From NCBI GenBank assembly GCA_026874595.1, contig CM049314.1, positions 9,852,729-9,916,728 on the forward strand: a stretch of DNA of 64,000 bases, given 5' to 3'. The position numbers and the translations under genes are program-made. Numbering within the stretch: position 1 is the stretch's first letter; every line of letters starts with the position of its first letter. The notes beneath the pieces were generated by a model. That model saw only the letters and a program-made list of their open reading frames with translations, had not been told where the DNA came from and ran no database searches. Source of the DNA: Sipunculus nudus. Taxonomy: Eukaryota > Annelida > Sipuncula > Golfingiida > Sipunculidae. Shown one piece after another: positions 1 through 10,763 of this stretch.

Positions 1-118
1 TGTTTTCATTAGACGTCTTTTCTCTTCTTGCCTTCTGGCCAGTTCCCTTCAGCTAGATGGCCTGAAATTCCATGCTGGAACTTTTCATCCTTGCCATGTT
101 TACTGTGACATCCGCCAT
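1..118 (-). pseudogene. UNC93-like exon 1 fragment, inverted, at window edge
   Basis: Read on the minus strand, positions 52 to 1 resemble the gene A/B exon 1 segment that encodes the NWPEE-KKKEKRR region: AACTGGCCAGAAGG is followed by an AAGAAGAGAAAAGAC-like stretch. A possible ATG lies at 118, about where a start would be expected. The frame from that ATG meets TAG before the NWPE motif and the motif itself lies in another frame, so the piece is broken. The rest would lie left of the window. It is the only UNC93-like piece seen in inverted orientation. The match is short, so a chance or very old relic cannot be excluded. Confidence 0.42.
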
Positions 119-725
119 TCTGTGATTTGTAGCGTTAATGTTCAGTCCTTTAACAAACCAAGTCAGCTGATGCCGGATGTTGTATTGGTGATTATGCGCA
201 ACAATTTCGAGGACTATCAATGCAGATTGATTAGGAAAGGTGTTTTAAGGGTCAGGTTCCATTCCTACTTGCTGGTCTGTCAATGAAATGGCCTGACACT
301 CTATATAAACAATATACCCAAGACACGTACTTGAACAGTTGACACTTTAATATATATATATATAAATGTATATGTCCCGGCTAAGAGTAATTAATTCATA
401 CTTATGTCCCTTTAACCTGTGACTGAATCATAACAAATCGCACATTTCACCGGCTTGTTGCTTGTTTGTCATCTTGCGTATTCCTAGTTGTTCAGTATAA
501 TAAACATGTATTGTGTTAAATTTACTACATAATCAAATACACACTACAATTGATAAAACAGTAGTGCGTTTATGATATGCCTACATTGTGTTATGGTTAT
601 ATTACTTATACAGGTACAATGCCTTTGAAGAATCATACTGAAATTAATCAATAGGTATACCAATTAAAAGGACATGCGTCCGCTATTATATAGATTTCAC
701 ATTAAATCAACAATAAGTTTAACCT

Positions 726-727
<2 letters not shown>

Positions 728-777
<50 letters not shown>

Positions 778-780
778 TAT
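728..780. repeat. (TA)n microsatellite
   Basis: An almost pure TA dinucleotide run with one CA interruption near its right end. Confidence 0.95.
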
Positions 781-855
781 GTGACGGGGCTCAACAGGCA
801 CACACTAGTCGTGGAGTTATAAGCAGCCCGGGACAGTAAGTGACATTGCTTTATT

Positions 856-1324
856 CTGAAAATATTATGGAAGGACAATTGAGGGTCGTTCTGTCCTCAA
901 CGTTCGAATGCCAGAGTCATTGGTGCAACTTACACATACAATAAAACTATTAGTTCCATGCGACATGAGAAAATATACAGATATATACAGGTGCATGACA
1001 TCGAGTTATATTTATTTTTATTGTGGCCCCATGTCCTGTCTAGGTACTAATACTACCACGTGGCCCTATGGCCTCACTAGGTACTAAGACCAATTACGTG
1101 GCGCCAAGGCCGAACTGGTCATTATATATTACAAATACAATACACATTGGGTGGTCTTATTATTACTTATTATAACTCACGTTCCTAGAAATTATAACCA
1201 GTTCACCGGGAATTACTATTAACTATATGGGTGAACAAATATAAATAAAGAACACGCTCACCTGAAAAATATTATGGAAGGACAATTGAGGGTCGTTCTG
1301 TCCTCAACGTTCGAATGCCAGAGT
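856..1324. repeat. Pair of 62-bp direct repeats
   Basis: The segment at 856-917 recurs at 1262-1324 with one extra A. Both copies begin CTGAAAA and end GAATGCCAGAGT. About 345 bp separate them. Inside the spacer, short phrases built around ACGTGG and CTAGGTACTAA are also repeated. It could be the remains of a tandem repeat or of a small element with direct terminal repeats; no coding sequence is visible between the copies. Confidence 0.85.
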
Positions 1325-1577
1325 GGTGTCACCTGACATTCGAACACTTATATACCCGACTACAGGTGGCGCTGTAACAACTTAAAGAAAAATAACCAAT
1401 AAAAAGAGGTCACAGTTAATAGAAAACCCTGGGACATTATGTACCAATTATATGAAGAGTAACAACTATGCCCGGCTAGAAAACGGAAGTAAATAACGGA
1501 CTATAAACTGAAGAGTGGAGAAGTACTGAAAATGATGCTGGCCTATGATAAAGCAGATATGGTTACAGGCTCTCGTT

Positions 1578-1584
<7 letters not shown>

Positions 1585-1633
<49 letters not shown>
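1585..1633. repeat. (TA)n microsatellite
   Basis: A pure TA run preceded by a short CA stretch. Confidence 0.95.
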
Positions 1634-1636
<3 letters not shown>

Positions 1637-2696
1637 CTTAGTAGGTTTTAGATGGTGGTAACGAAACGTGATTTTAAATGGGCCTATTTTGATAGCTGAC
1701 GTCAAATAACTGGAGGACATTTTATAATTATCAGAGTGCCAGTGGTTGTTATTTGATCTATCGTAAAGACCCCTTATTATTAATGATAAATTATATAATA
1801 ATAAAAGATTAAAAATCAAATAAATATAAGACAACAATATAAAAATTATACAGCAACACACTTCACAGTTATTGTTAAGGATTTACCGTTGTAACATGTT
1901 AGAAAACTATTGCATGAAAATGTAAGTTTAAAGTTCTGATTTGAACACCGTCAGAGACGATGATGATTTAAGGACACGCGGTATTGGACCAGTCACATCG
2001 AATGCCCGTGTCTGCACCAGAGAGGATGTGGTGAAAGCCACAGTGAGCGAGTCCTGGTCACCAGAACTGAGCAAAAATATGGTTTGTAAGGGCAATAGAT
2101 TCTTAAGGAAGACCGGGGCTATATTGTTTACAGCATTTTAAATAAAGACTAAAGTCAGCCAGTGTAAGAAAAGAAAACTGGAGCTTTGCTGTCATGCCTT
2201 GCAGCACCAGAAATAATTCTTTTTGCTGTATTCTCAATGAACTGGATTTGCAAATCTGCGTAGATGGCACAACAAAGACTTATAGAAGTCTAGCATTGTG
2301 TTTTTTTTAATGCAGAGATTATACACTCCAATAACACATTGTCATGAGACCGCCTCAGTCGACCAATGTCCCTTACATGTATGAAGACTGGCCTTACAAT
2401 TGACGAAATGTGAGGCTCCATTACAGCATGATAATTATCGTTACTCCTAGATTTTGATAGTAAGTGTTGTATTGATGTCATTACTGTCAACGGAGAAAGA
2501 TGGAGGTGTTGTCTTTTTGGCGAGTTGTTTGATGAAGTGACTAAAACTAATGATCAGTCACATCTTCAATAATTTTAATTGACAATTACCCCCTCGGAAT
2601 CGTCCCCGACAAGTATTGACAGGGAATTTCCCCCAGACGATTTTTAACTGCCATGACTATATACGAGCGTTTTACTTTTACATCAGCATTGTCTCG

Positions 2697-2888
2697 TACT
2701 ACCGGATGTAGGAGTGCTATGGTTTTGTCGCCGCATTCTCTTACAGCAGCGCCCTCTGCACACTGGAGAAGACCGCTGTCCTGACGTATGTGCTACTGCT
2801 TGGAATGACCGGCTACCTGTCTAGAGAAAACATCATCTGGAGGGAAAGGCTATACGAAGTTACGGACAAACAGGACAAAAAGAAATAA
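2697..2888 (+). pseudogene. UNC93-like terminal exon (exon 6) relic
   Basis: The translation resembles the last exon of genes A and B: YRM, then a stop, then ECYGFVAAFSYSSALC, then a CTLEKTAVLTYVLLLGM stretch, ending in a basic tail at TAA 2886-2888. Gene A has YRMFESIGFIIGFSYSSAIC at the same place. The TAG at 2709-2711 replaces the Phe codon. Upstream of the YRM codons the match fades and no clear acceptor or earlier exon was found within the window. It is best read as the last surviving piece of an older array member. It lies about 0.85 kb before S1. Confidence 0.72.
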
Positions 2889-3684
2889 ATGGGAAGTCAA
2901 TGAGATATTCACAATTGAATTGAATTCAAAGTAAAGGTTAACTTTGTCGATTGGGATTGAAATTTTAGGAAAAACATTGTGGATTGGAAATGTATTGAAC
3001 TGCAGTTTTAAGGCTTAGGGGAATCCAGCTGAATTGGAAAGCAGACCCGAAGTCCAGCTTATAAGAAGTGTTCCTTATTTGAAGTTTTGTCTTGAAGTAT
3101 CTGACGTGTGAAAAGATCAATTAGTTTTGCAACAGTCTAACACAGGTGCTTCTGAAAAGATGTTACAAGGAGTATTTTGAGCAGTTGAAATGCTTTCCTA
3201 CTCTCCGTTGCTGAACCATGTGTGAAGTCTATTTGCCAATTAAATTTCCTTTATTAAAAATAATGGACCTTTTTTAAATTTAGTATTGAATTTCAATCTA
3301 ATGAATATCGGTTTGATTTAATTGAATTTGAATGGATATTTCCAATTACAATTGTAATTGGACATTTCGGAAAGGTTACGGAATAGGAGTTGCATTGTCA
3401 TTAAAAATCAAAATTTTAACCAAAGTCTCATTACTGTATTTTATTTCATTACACATTGCTTCCAGGGAACTGTGACTTAGTTATTTTATTGCACATTCAA
3501 GTAAGAATAGTATAATCAGATGATTCTTTCTATAATGTGTTGTACATTAATATGTTGTATCCTGTATCGATAAGCGCGGGAACTTTAAGCGCGGGAACTT
3601 AGTTTAAGAGAAACCAGGTATTTTATTTGATATTGGTTTAAATACTGTTATAATTCGGTGAGAATCTGTTCTTGCCGGTTATAG
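2889..3684. other. Intergenic, nothing recognised
   Basis: AT-rich DNA with no convincing frame, repeat or RNA gene. A short doublet containing AAGCGCGGGAACTT occurs near 3575-3600. Confidence 0.4.
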
Positions 3685-3733
3685 TCTAGAAATCTAGAAA
3701 TCTAGAAATCTAGAAATCTAGAAATCTAGAAAT
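3685..3733. repeat. Six copies of an 8-bp tandem repeat
   Basis: The unit TCTAGAAA is repeated six times without error. It ends at the left border of segmental duplication S1. Confidence 0.95.
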
Positions 3734-6251
3734 TATAAGCAATAACAACATAGTTTAATAACATATATTTGACGACATAATATTAAACATTTTTTATATA
3801 TCATACACATATGATGCTGGGGAAGTAATGAAACACATTGGGATATCGATTTACATAATAACTACCATGTTTAATGTTAGTTATCGTTTTGCAATCAAAA
3901 ATGAATATGTGCATTGAATGTGCGTTCCTTTGGAGAAAATACCTCTTCCAATATTGTATCACATTCATGACACAAAATATTTGAAGAATTTACGAAGAGA
4001 ATTCCTTATCAAAAAGTCTTTTACCAATGTTCATAAAAGTCTGTCGTTCTGTCGGGCTAGAACATTTGAAAATTCGTACACATTTGAATGCAGGATTCAA
4101 TTTTGCCAAACTGCTCAGGCCTAGAAATTGATAAGCAAATAATTTCGACCGGTTTTCACAACTGGATCGATATTTTGTTACGTCGATGATATTTGGTGAT
4201 ACATATATGGATGAAATCTAATATCTGGTGTTACAGTCATGTTTTCTCGTATGAATGCCGATATTTTGTATTGTCCTGCGTGACATTCGACTTTACTTAA
4301 TGTCTTTTAAAATGACTATTGCGACTTAGTGGACGGTATAACTGACAGCATTTAAAGTGACAGGAAATGTCGAGTTAGCATCTTGGCAATGGATTGACAA
4401 GCACATTTCTTCTCTTTTTCCTTCCATTTTATAAAATAAGTATTACACATTTTTAAGAATTCGTGGCAAAGTTTGTTTTAACACTAAAGTTTCATTCTTA
4501 GTTCTTACTCAAATTTTCCCATTTTTAATTTTATTTTGCCCATAGTCATTGAACCATGGGCCGCACGAAAACCCCCGAAATAATGACTATTATTCCATGT
4601 ACAAAAAAATGCAAATATTTAGCGTGACTCTCCCTTTACCATACGCAGATATGGCATGCGCACGTGATAGTTGACTCACTTGAATGTATGCAAAAAAAAT
4701 AACAGTGACCAGTATCCTCGAAAAATGGCTTTTTAATTGTAATGTCAATTGGACAATATAATACATTGGACAAGACGTTGAGAAACATATTACATAATTG
4801 GGTGTAAAATCTGTCCATTATGGTCATTATTCGATTTCGTCCTGCTGTAAATAGACAGCTTCCGACCTTTATCCTTTTCTGTATGGCATAGTCCGGACCT
4901 TAGGATTTTGATTAGTTTTTATTTGAATCTCTTCAGTGCTCCAAACTTATTTTATGGGAGTCTGTCTGTAAGTTATCTGAGCTAAGTGAGTGCCCTTGAC
5001 AGTTATGTCTTCACTTAATTTGAAGGTAATTTTGGCCGAACATAATGTATTTTGTCAAAATAGATGTAAAAAGATATTTTCCTACCTTTACCTATCTTTC
5101 AGAATGTGTTGTTTCAAAAGAATTGATCAAAAATAGTAGCTTATTGCAAGTATTTAGACACCATGTCATGTATTGTTTACTAATGACAGCCAAGTACAGT
5201 CGGGTGCAATGAGTGATGCAGCTCTCAACTATGTTAAGTTAATTGTTTAACTCCAGGCAGCTCCATAGAGTATGCTTAGCTAGGCATCCGCTTTGCCCCG
5301 CCCCAGGACAGGATGCATCAACTGGATGAATAATTTTGTATATTTAATCTATTTTTATTCTACACTTTTGCTACAGTTTGGATACTGTATTTTATAATAA
5401 GGGGTTAAAATGATTAAACTGGAAATTTAATTGTGTCCAGAAAGTGACAAACTAAATAATTTATTAAAATTTAAAAAAAATGAATATGATAAAACTATTC
5501 ATGCAAACAAGGATAAACTAAAAAATAATTTCATATAAACAAATATAAACCTGAAAGTGAAATTAAAGGATAAGTCATTTTTTGAATAATTATTGAATTA
5601 AGGCTTATAAAATGATAACACCTTTATGAAAGCTGTGGTCCCAATAAATCACAGATTTTATTATGGTGGTAAAGTAATCCCCGCTTCAACAGGGAGGAGA
5701 ATACTGAAAGAAAGAATTTGAGAGGGGCTGTTATTTACCTTAGACCAGAAAAAAGAAAATAATTTTAGGGTTCGAAGCATTTCATGAAAACAATATTACC
5801 TGATTTTCTTCAATGTATTCAGAAAATTCCAGGAAATGTAGCCACGGTATCCAATCTTCCAAATCTCAGATGTCCTCAAAAGGTCAAAAAGGAGATAATT
5901 GCATTAGGCCTTGTTATTTTTGCTGATCCTTTTTATATAAAGATGCTGAGGGAGGAAAACTTCCCCCCTCCCCCCACCTATAGCAAAATCCTGGCCTGCA
6001 GCTGGTCCTGCCACTGAATACGCACCTCTGCTGCGGTTATACTGTGTGTTCTCCATGAGCCGGCTATTTAGTTATACCATGACTGGCTTAAGGTCGGTCT
6101 CTAATATCTGTAATCTTTCTTATTTACTGAACACCCTGGCATCCCGCGTCTGAGGTCAGACATGCCAACTACCGCCGGCCTGGTCCGACAAACATAGTAA
6201 CACCATTATTAAAGAAGCGGATTTAGGGGGTTGAAGGTCCAGAGGGCCGAA

Positions 6252-6287
6252 CCACCCCCCCCCCCACCCCCCCCCCCCACCCCCCAT
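6252..6287. repeat. Poly-C tract
   Basis: A C homopolymer with a few A interruptions. A poly-C run is present at the corresponding place in S2 (about 62549-62562), so it predates that duplication. Confidence 0.9.
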
Positions 6288-6641
6288 CCTTTTTTACAAT
6301 CTCCGCAACCTTTTTTAAGGGTTCCAGACCAATTTATTCCCCAACCCTTTTCCTAACATCCTGGATGTTAACGATTTACTTTGTCATTTAGATTCCCTTT
6401 AAAAAAAGTTTTTTTGGTACAAATTGAACTGCAACAAAATACCGATGTCTTACACATTATCAAATACCAAGAGAGCTTTATGTATCATGTAGCCCTGCTA
6501 TAACAAATAGATGATATTTGGAATTTTAACTGGCCCATTAATTTAAATTTCACTGTATATGTGACTATGAATATGCTTCAAATGTGCATCTTCTCTGACG
6601 GTCTACTACCGACCGTGTAAGGATGGGTCTCACCACTCCCA

Positions 6642-6649
6642 TATAAATA
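6642..6649 (+). promoter_or_regulatory. Possible TATA box upstream of conserved small ORF
   Basis: TATAAATA lies 120 bp upstream of the ATG at 6762. In S2 the corresponding site is altered (around AGTATGAATG), so if it is a promoter it has decayed there. In AT-rich DNA such matches also arise by chance. Confidence 0.2.
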
Positions 6650-6761
6650 CCTACTGAGTCCTGAACCCGATTCACGGCTACAACTGAATTCCTGCCGGTG
6701 AAAGGTCAAAGGGTACAGTTTACAGAGGTAAATGCATCAGCAGCAGAAAACATTTCTCACT

Positions 6762-6878
6762 ATGAATAAAGACGCAGAACGTCGCAGTCTCCTCGCTGAG
6801 TACATTTTAATGCATTCGATTTTAAAAGATTATCACTTCATGTCACATGACTATAAACAGGTCAAACTTACATTATAA
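6762..6878 (+). CDS. Small ORF conserved between S1 and S2, unknown
   Basis: This 38-aa frame begins MNKDAERRSLLAEY. Its S2 counterpart (63142-63345, 67 aa) begins MEKDATRHSLLAKY. About 35 codons align without an indel, sharing KDA, R, SLLA, Y, LMHS, LK and SH. The S1 copy stops early at TAA 6876-6878. I recognise no family. It could be the start of a decayed gene or exon carried in the S duplication, or simply conserved by age with no coding function. Confidence 0.2.
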   Translation: MNKDAERRSLLAEYILMHSILKDYHFMSHDYKQVKLTL

Positions 6879-7539
6879 TGGGTCTAAATAGTACTCGTTC
6901 ACTTTGTCCAGTGCACCAGACGGACCAATTTTAATATACTAAACCCTGAAGAATGCATCAACTTAAAATATTTCCATGGCAGGCAGTTGGTACTCTTTCT
7001 TGCATATGCTTGAAGATGAATATATGTTACAATCATGTTCAATTTTAACACAAATGTTCTCTTTTCTGTGGAAAATAACACTGCGTCTTGTGAAGAATCT
7101 ATTGGACACGTTTTAGAAATACGCATTGGTTGCAATACAAACGGACATATGCTGTCCGTGAGACTTCGTGGCAAATTTTGAATTACATTTGAATAATCAT
7201 AGAATTATTTCACAATAACTAGCAAATAAGTGGTACATGGGTATTTAAATCAGTGCCGTCGATTTATCTTATGAGGGTGATGGCTCACATTATGGGTGGT
7301 GTAATCAAACTTTCATAAAGCTACTGAAATATATAACTTTTGTTTCCCAATAATTTAAATGACAAATTTAAGATATTATGCATTGGCTTTCAAAGTACAT
7401 ATTTGACGGCATCATTCTCACATTCATCTGATACAATATTTAAAAAATGATTATGATAAGCCTCTCCTGGTAATATTATATCAGTTCTAATACTGTTCTC
7501 ATAATAGCACAGGATATGACCACATTGATTAACCAATTT

Positions 7540-8508
7540 TGCAAACAAGTGCCCCAAGGGTCATGACGCTCAGCTGACTTGGAACACATTCACAAAAGGA
7601 TTTTTTATCATCTGAATGCCAAATTTTGTAATATGTCCAGCCAATCCAGTTATGATATCTACCCTTTTTATGTGCAGTAAGCTGAGCTAAAAATGACCAT
7701 GCACAATTTTGAAGGGCATCCCTGGATGTCAGTGATTCTAGGTGAAACAGAATTTTTTTTACGCCATCTGACCGTCTGGGTGCTTTAAATGTTTTTGGGG
7801 CCAAAATTATAGGTCACCATGACCTAATTTCAGGTTTCCATGGAGTTGTCCATGACGTTTGGACCAGTAGCATGCAAAATATTGGTCACCATGCACTTAC
7901 TTTAGGTTTCCACGCAGATTCTAGGCCTCGCGGATACAATTTGTGCCCCGTCTGACTGGGTGCTCACAATCATGTTTTCAGCCTGTAGTTCGCAAAAAAT
8001 GGACAATGACCAAGTTTAAGGTTTCTACGGAGATTTGCCTAGGACCTATCTGGGTGTAAACTAAGACGTTTCAAGGTCTAACGGTTACGACTGATGCCCT
8101 GTTAACGGACGGACAGCTTCATCTTAAGGTCTAAAAGACAGAGAATAAATGCGTAAAAATTTAAAAAAAATGATGGTGCCACCAGTCTTCAGAAAAATGA
8201 TGAGACCCTATTTGATTAATATATAAGGAAAGAATCATGGCAATCAATGTTTTAGTTTTTCAGACATTAGAGCATTTGTGTTATTTTTTCTATTATTCTG
8301 GGGGTACTTAAGACCCTTATAGATCGGAGGATATAGGCCACAGTAACCTTATTTCATGTTTCCAAGGAGATTTTTTATGAACCTCTGCGGTTTTCAGTTA
8401 GAAGTTTCTAGGTCCAGTGGTAACGATGTGTTAACTACAGATGGACGGACGATGAACAAAGAGTGACATCTATAGCTCAGATGACTTTCAGTCAGCTGAG
8501 CTAAAATG
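7540..8508. mobile_element. Repeat insertion present in S1, absent from S2
   Basis: The S1/S2 alignment breaks here: flanks near 7535 and 8510 are adjacent in S2. The inserted DNA ends in a phrase containing TCAGCTGAGCTAAAA, preceded by GGACGGAC-type phrases, and has CTCAGCTGACTT near its left end. It includes GATGGTGCCACCAGTCT near 8170, a phrase also found in the tandem block at 27563-28126. No coding region was seen. The class of element is not identified. Confidence 0.45.
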
Positions 8509-8577
8509 CGTTTGTATACCTCACCCCCCCCCCCCCTTATTTAAATGTCAATGCAACATTGTAAGATGGTATATACT

Positions 8578-9467
8578 GATTTACCCTAATCCTGGTATTT
8601 GTGTTTGGATCCCTTTCTGAACTTATACATGCCTATACTTTAAACTTGTACCCTGAAGCTGTGATCTGGCTAACAGTAAAACGTAGCATGGATTTTTAGG
8701 AGTTGGGCAATTGAAATAAAAGTCCCATAGAGACCTGAAAAGCGAAATGGTGAAATTTTGACACGTCCGCAGAAATTCGGATTAAATGACGAATTGTCCA
8801 CTTAATTTTACCTTGGCAATTATTGGAATTCACTTTTTGCCAAATAAAACAGGTGTTGTGTTGTCAGCATGTGAAATTTGACCTCTGCTACACTGTATTT
8901 TACACAACCCTAAAACATAATCTCCATGGCGATGGTTATAACAAATTAAACAAGGCCATTTATTGTAGCACCATCAAACCACAATCCTGTTTGTTGAACT
9001 GAGTTGGCAAAAAAAATGAGTAAACATGAGTAAATATGAGTAAACGAGAATCGGGTACAGAATTTATGTGTTAATTTTTCTACACCAGTATAATTATATT
9101 ATATATAACCAGTATCCAGCTGACACATAAGAACAGTGCAAATATCGTTACTCCACAACTTGACTACGCTCCAGACGTAGATGCAGTTGCTTCACATGGT
9201 CTTATTTTGTCAGTCTCGAATTTCAGAATGACTATTACACTAATGCTGCCCATCAGATGTCTTTCTTCAGATTTTTTTAAATTGATATCAGAAACTTGAA
9301 TCAGGTATGCCGATACATTCTTTTTAAATGTCCTTTAACAATCAGAAAAAAAATGTAAACATATTGATATACTTTCATAAATCATTTAACTTGATGAAGT
9401 TCTAGTATGTGATGTCTCCTTGCAATGCTATTCCTTATTTTTATTATCATTATATATATATATATAT

Positions 9468-9518
<51 letters not shown>

Positions 9519-9899
9519 CATTATATACATATGTTTATATATATATATATATATATATATTTCTAGTATTGTAAAATATATGGAGCAGCTGTACAACTGC
9601 TCTTTCTAAATTTCACGATTTATTTACAATATTTATCTCATAACAAGCAAAATTCGTTTCCTAACAATTTATCCTTAATAGCAGGTAAACAACCAAAGAA
9701 TATAACGTGTAGTTGCTGGTAATGCTATTCTGCTGTCAGAAAAATATTTTAAAATTCTATTATAAAGAAAAAAAAGCTCTATAACATTCTTGAAACAGAT
9801 GTTGTATTGATTCTAGAGTTCATCAACAATATGAATACTTGGCAAATCTTTTTAATGTTATGACTCGCTCTTTTGGGGCGTCATGGCGTCTCTCCTGTC
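8578..9899. other. Intergenic; left edge of the A/B paralogous block
   Basis: From about 9000 the sequence resembles the region from about 32960 upstream of gene B: phrases around GAGTAAACATGAG, then TCGGGTACAG, then a TATAATTATAT stretch. No frame is recognised. Confidence 0.45.
9451..9560. repeat. Compound (TA)n microsatellite
   Basis: Three TA runs are separated by TGTT, ATCAT and ACATATGT interruptions. Confidence 0.95.
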
Positions 9900-10216
9900 A
9901 AGTTGCTACAGATATTTCGTAAAACAATTACACGCTTTTAATTAAACCCCTGGTCTTTTACACAAATAATCAAATTTCTCATTGTGAGATCTATTTGGTA
10001 CATTTTAACCGAAAACTCTAAAGAAACCAATCATCACCAGCTTTTATTAGACAGTCGTCTACATGTTAAATGCTTTAACTGTAGGATCTACAGTTGACGC
10101 ATAAACAAGTTTGGAGAAATCCTGCAAAATATGTAGCAGAAAATTCATAATAAAACAATTTAAAATAAATGCGTAATTTAACGCTTAAATTTGTTATATA
10201 CAGACGAATTGATACG
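9900..10216 (+). promoter_or_regulatory. Conserved 5' flank of gene A
   Basis: The last 300 bp before the gene A start align with 33255-33527 before gene B. Shared blocks are CATTGTGAGATCTATT, AAAGAAACCAA, CTACAGTTGAC and an AATTAACGCT-like stretch near the start codon. The region probably holds the promoter and 5' UTR of both genes. No clear TATA box or initiator can be assigned by eye. Confidence 0.4.
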
Positions 10217-10763
10217 ATGGATACCAAAGAAACGTCAGATGTTCAGAATGGCTCGGGGGAGGCTGAGATAAATCAGATGACAGAAGAACAGAACTGGCCC
10301 GAAGAAATGAAGAAGAAGGAGAAGAGACGGATAATGAAAAACATTATCTCAATAAGCTTGGGATTCCTCTTAAATTTCACATCCTTCAACGGCCTGAGTC
10401 GTCTACAAAGTGTTCTTCATCAAGTCCAAAGTATGGGCACAATCAACTCCGCCGTCCTGTACGCAGCACTGGTCATTTCTTGCCTCCTGTTACCCAAGAT
10501 CGCTATCAGCAAGCTCGGACACAAAGGTAGCATCATCGTGTGCATCACTGGGTACATAATATGGATGGCTGCTAACGGTATAGGTAGATGGTGGTCCATG
10601 ACGCCGGCGTCTCTCATTGTTGGACTGTGTGCTGCCCCGCTCTGGACTGCACAGTGTGCATATTTTACTAAACTAGCCATCCGGTACTCGAAGCTGGTCG
10701 GTGAAAGCGAGGTGGCTACGGTCAGTAGGTTCTTCGGCATCTTCTTTTTTATCGCTAAGGCGT
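10217..10763 (+). CDS. Gene A exon 1
   Basis: Encodes the acidic-then-basic N-terminus and about four membrane segments. It ends at GCGT|GTAAGT in phase 1. The codon aligned with gene B's first Met is ATT in gene A (I-D-T-M-D-T-K against M-D-P-D-D-V-D-T-K), so translation probably begins at the next Met. Confidence 0.85.

Larger units (their letters stand above)
119..2696. other. Intergenic, no recognised gene
   Basis: AT-rich DNA with two long (TA)n tracts and a 62-bp direct repeat, listed separately. Short open frames here (for example 1941-2141 on + and 1466-1861 on -) match nothing I recognise; the second runs through a (TA)n tract. Confidence 0.5.
3734..8577. repeat. Segmental duplication S1 (partner S2 at 60645-64000)
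   Basis: The segment aligns along its length with 60645-64000. Shared landmarks, in order, are a TTTGACG-TA-TA start, AATCAAAAATGAATATGTGC, TTTTGGCCGAACAT, a poly-C run, ATGCATCAGCAGCAGA, and a final GGTAAGATG motif. S1 has about 0.9 kb (about 4020-5020) missing from S2 and a separate insertion at about 7540-8508. The divergence is substantial, so the duplication is old. S1 sits about 1.6 kb before the start codon of gene A. Confidence 0.82.

Noticed and set aside
1941-2141. 66-codon frame beginning MNTVRDDDDLRTRG as a possible UNC93 exon upstream of the exon 6 relic
   Set aside because: It does not align with any exon of genes A or B, and no splice sites agree.
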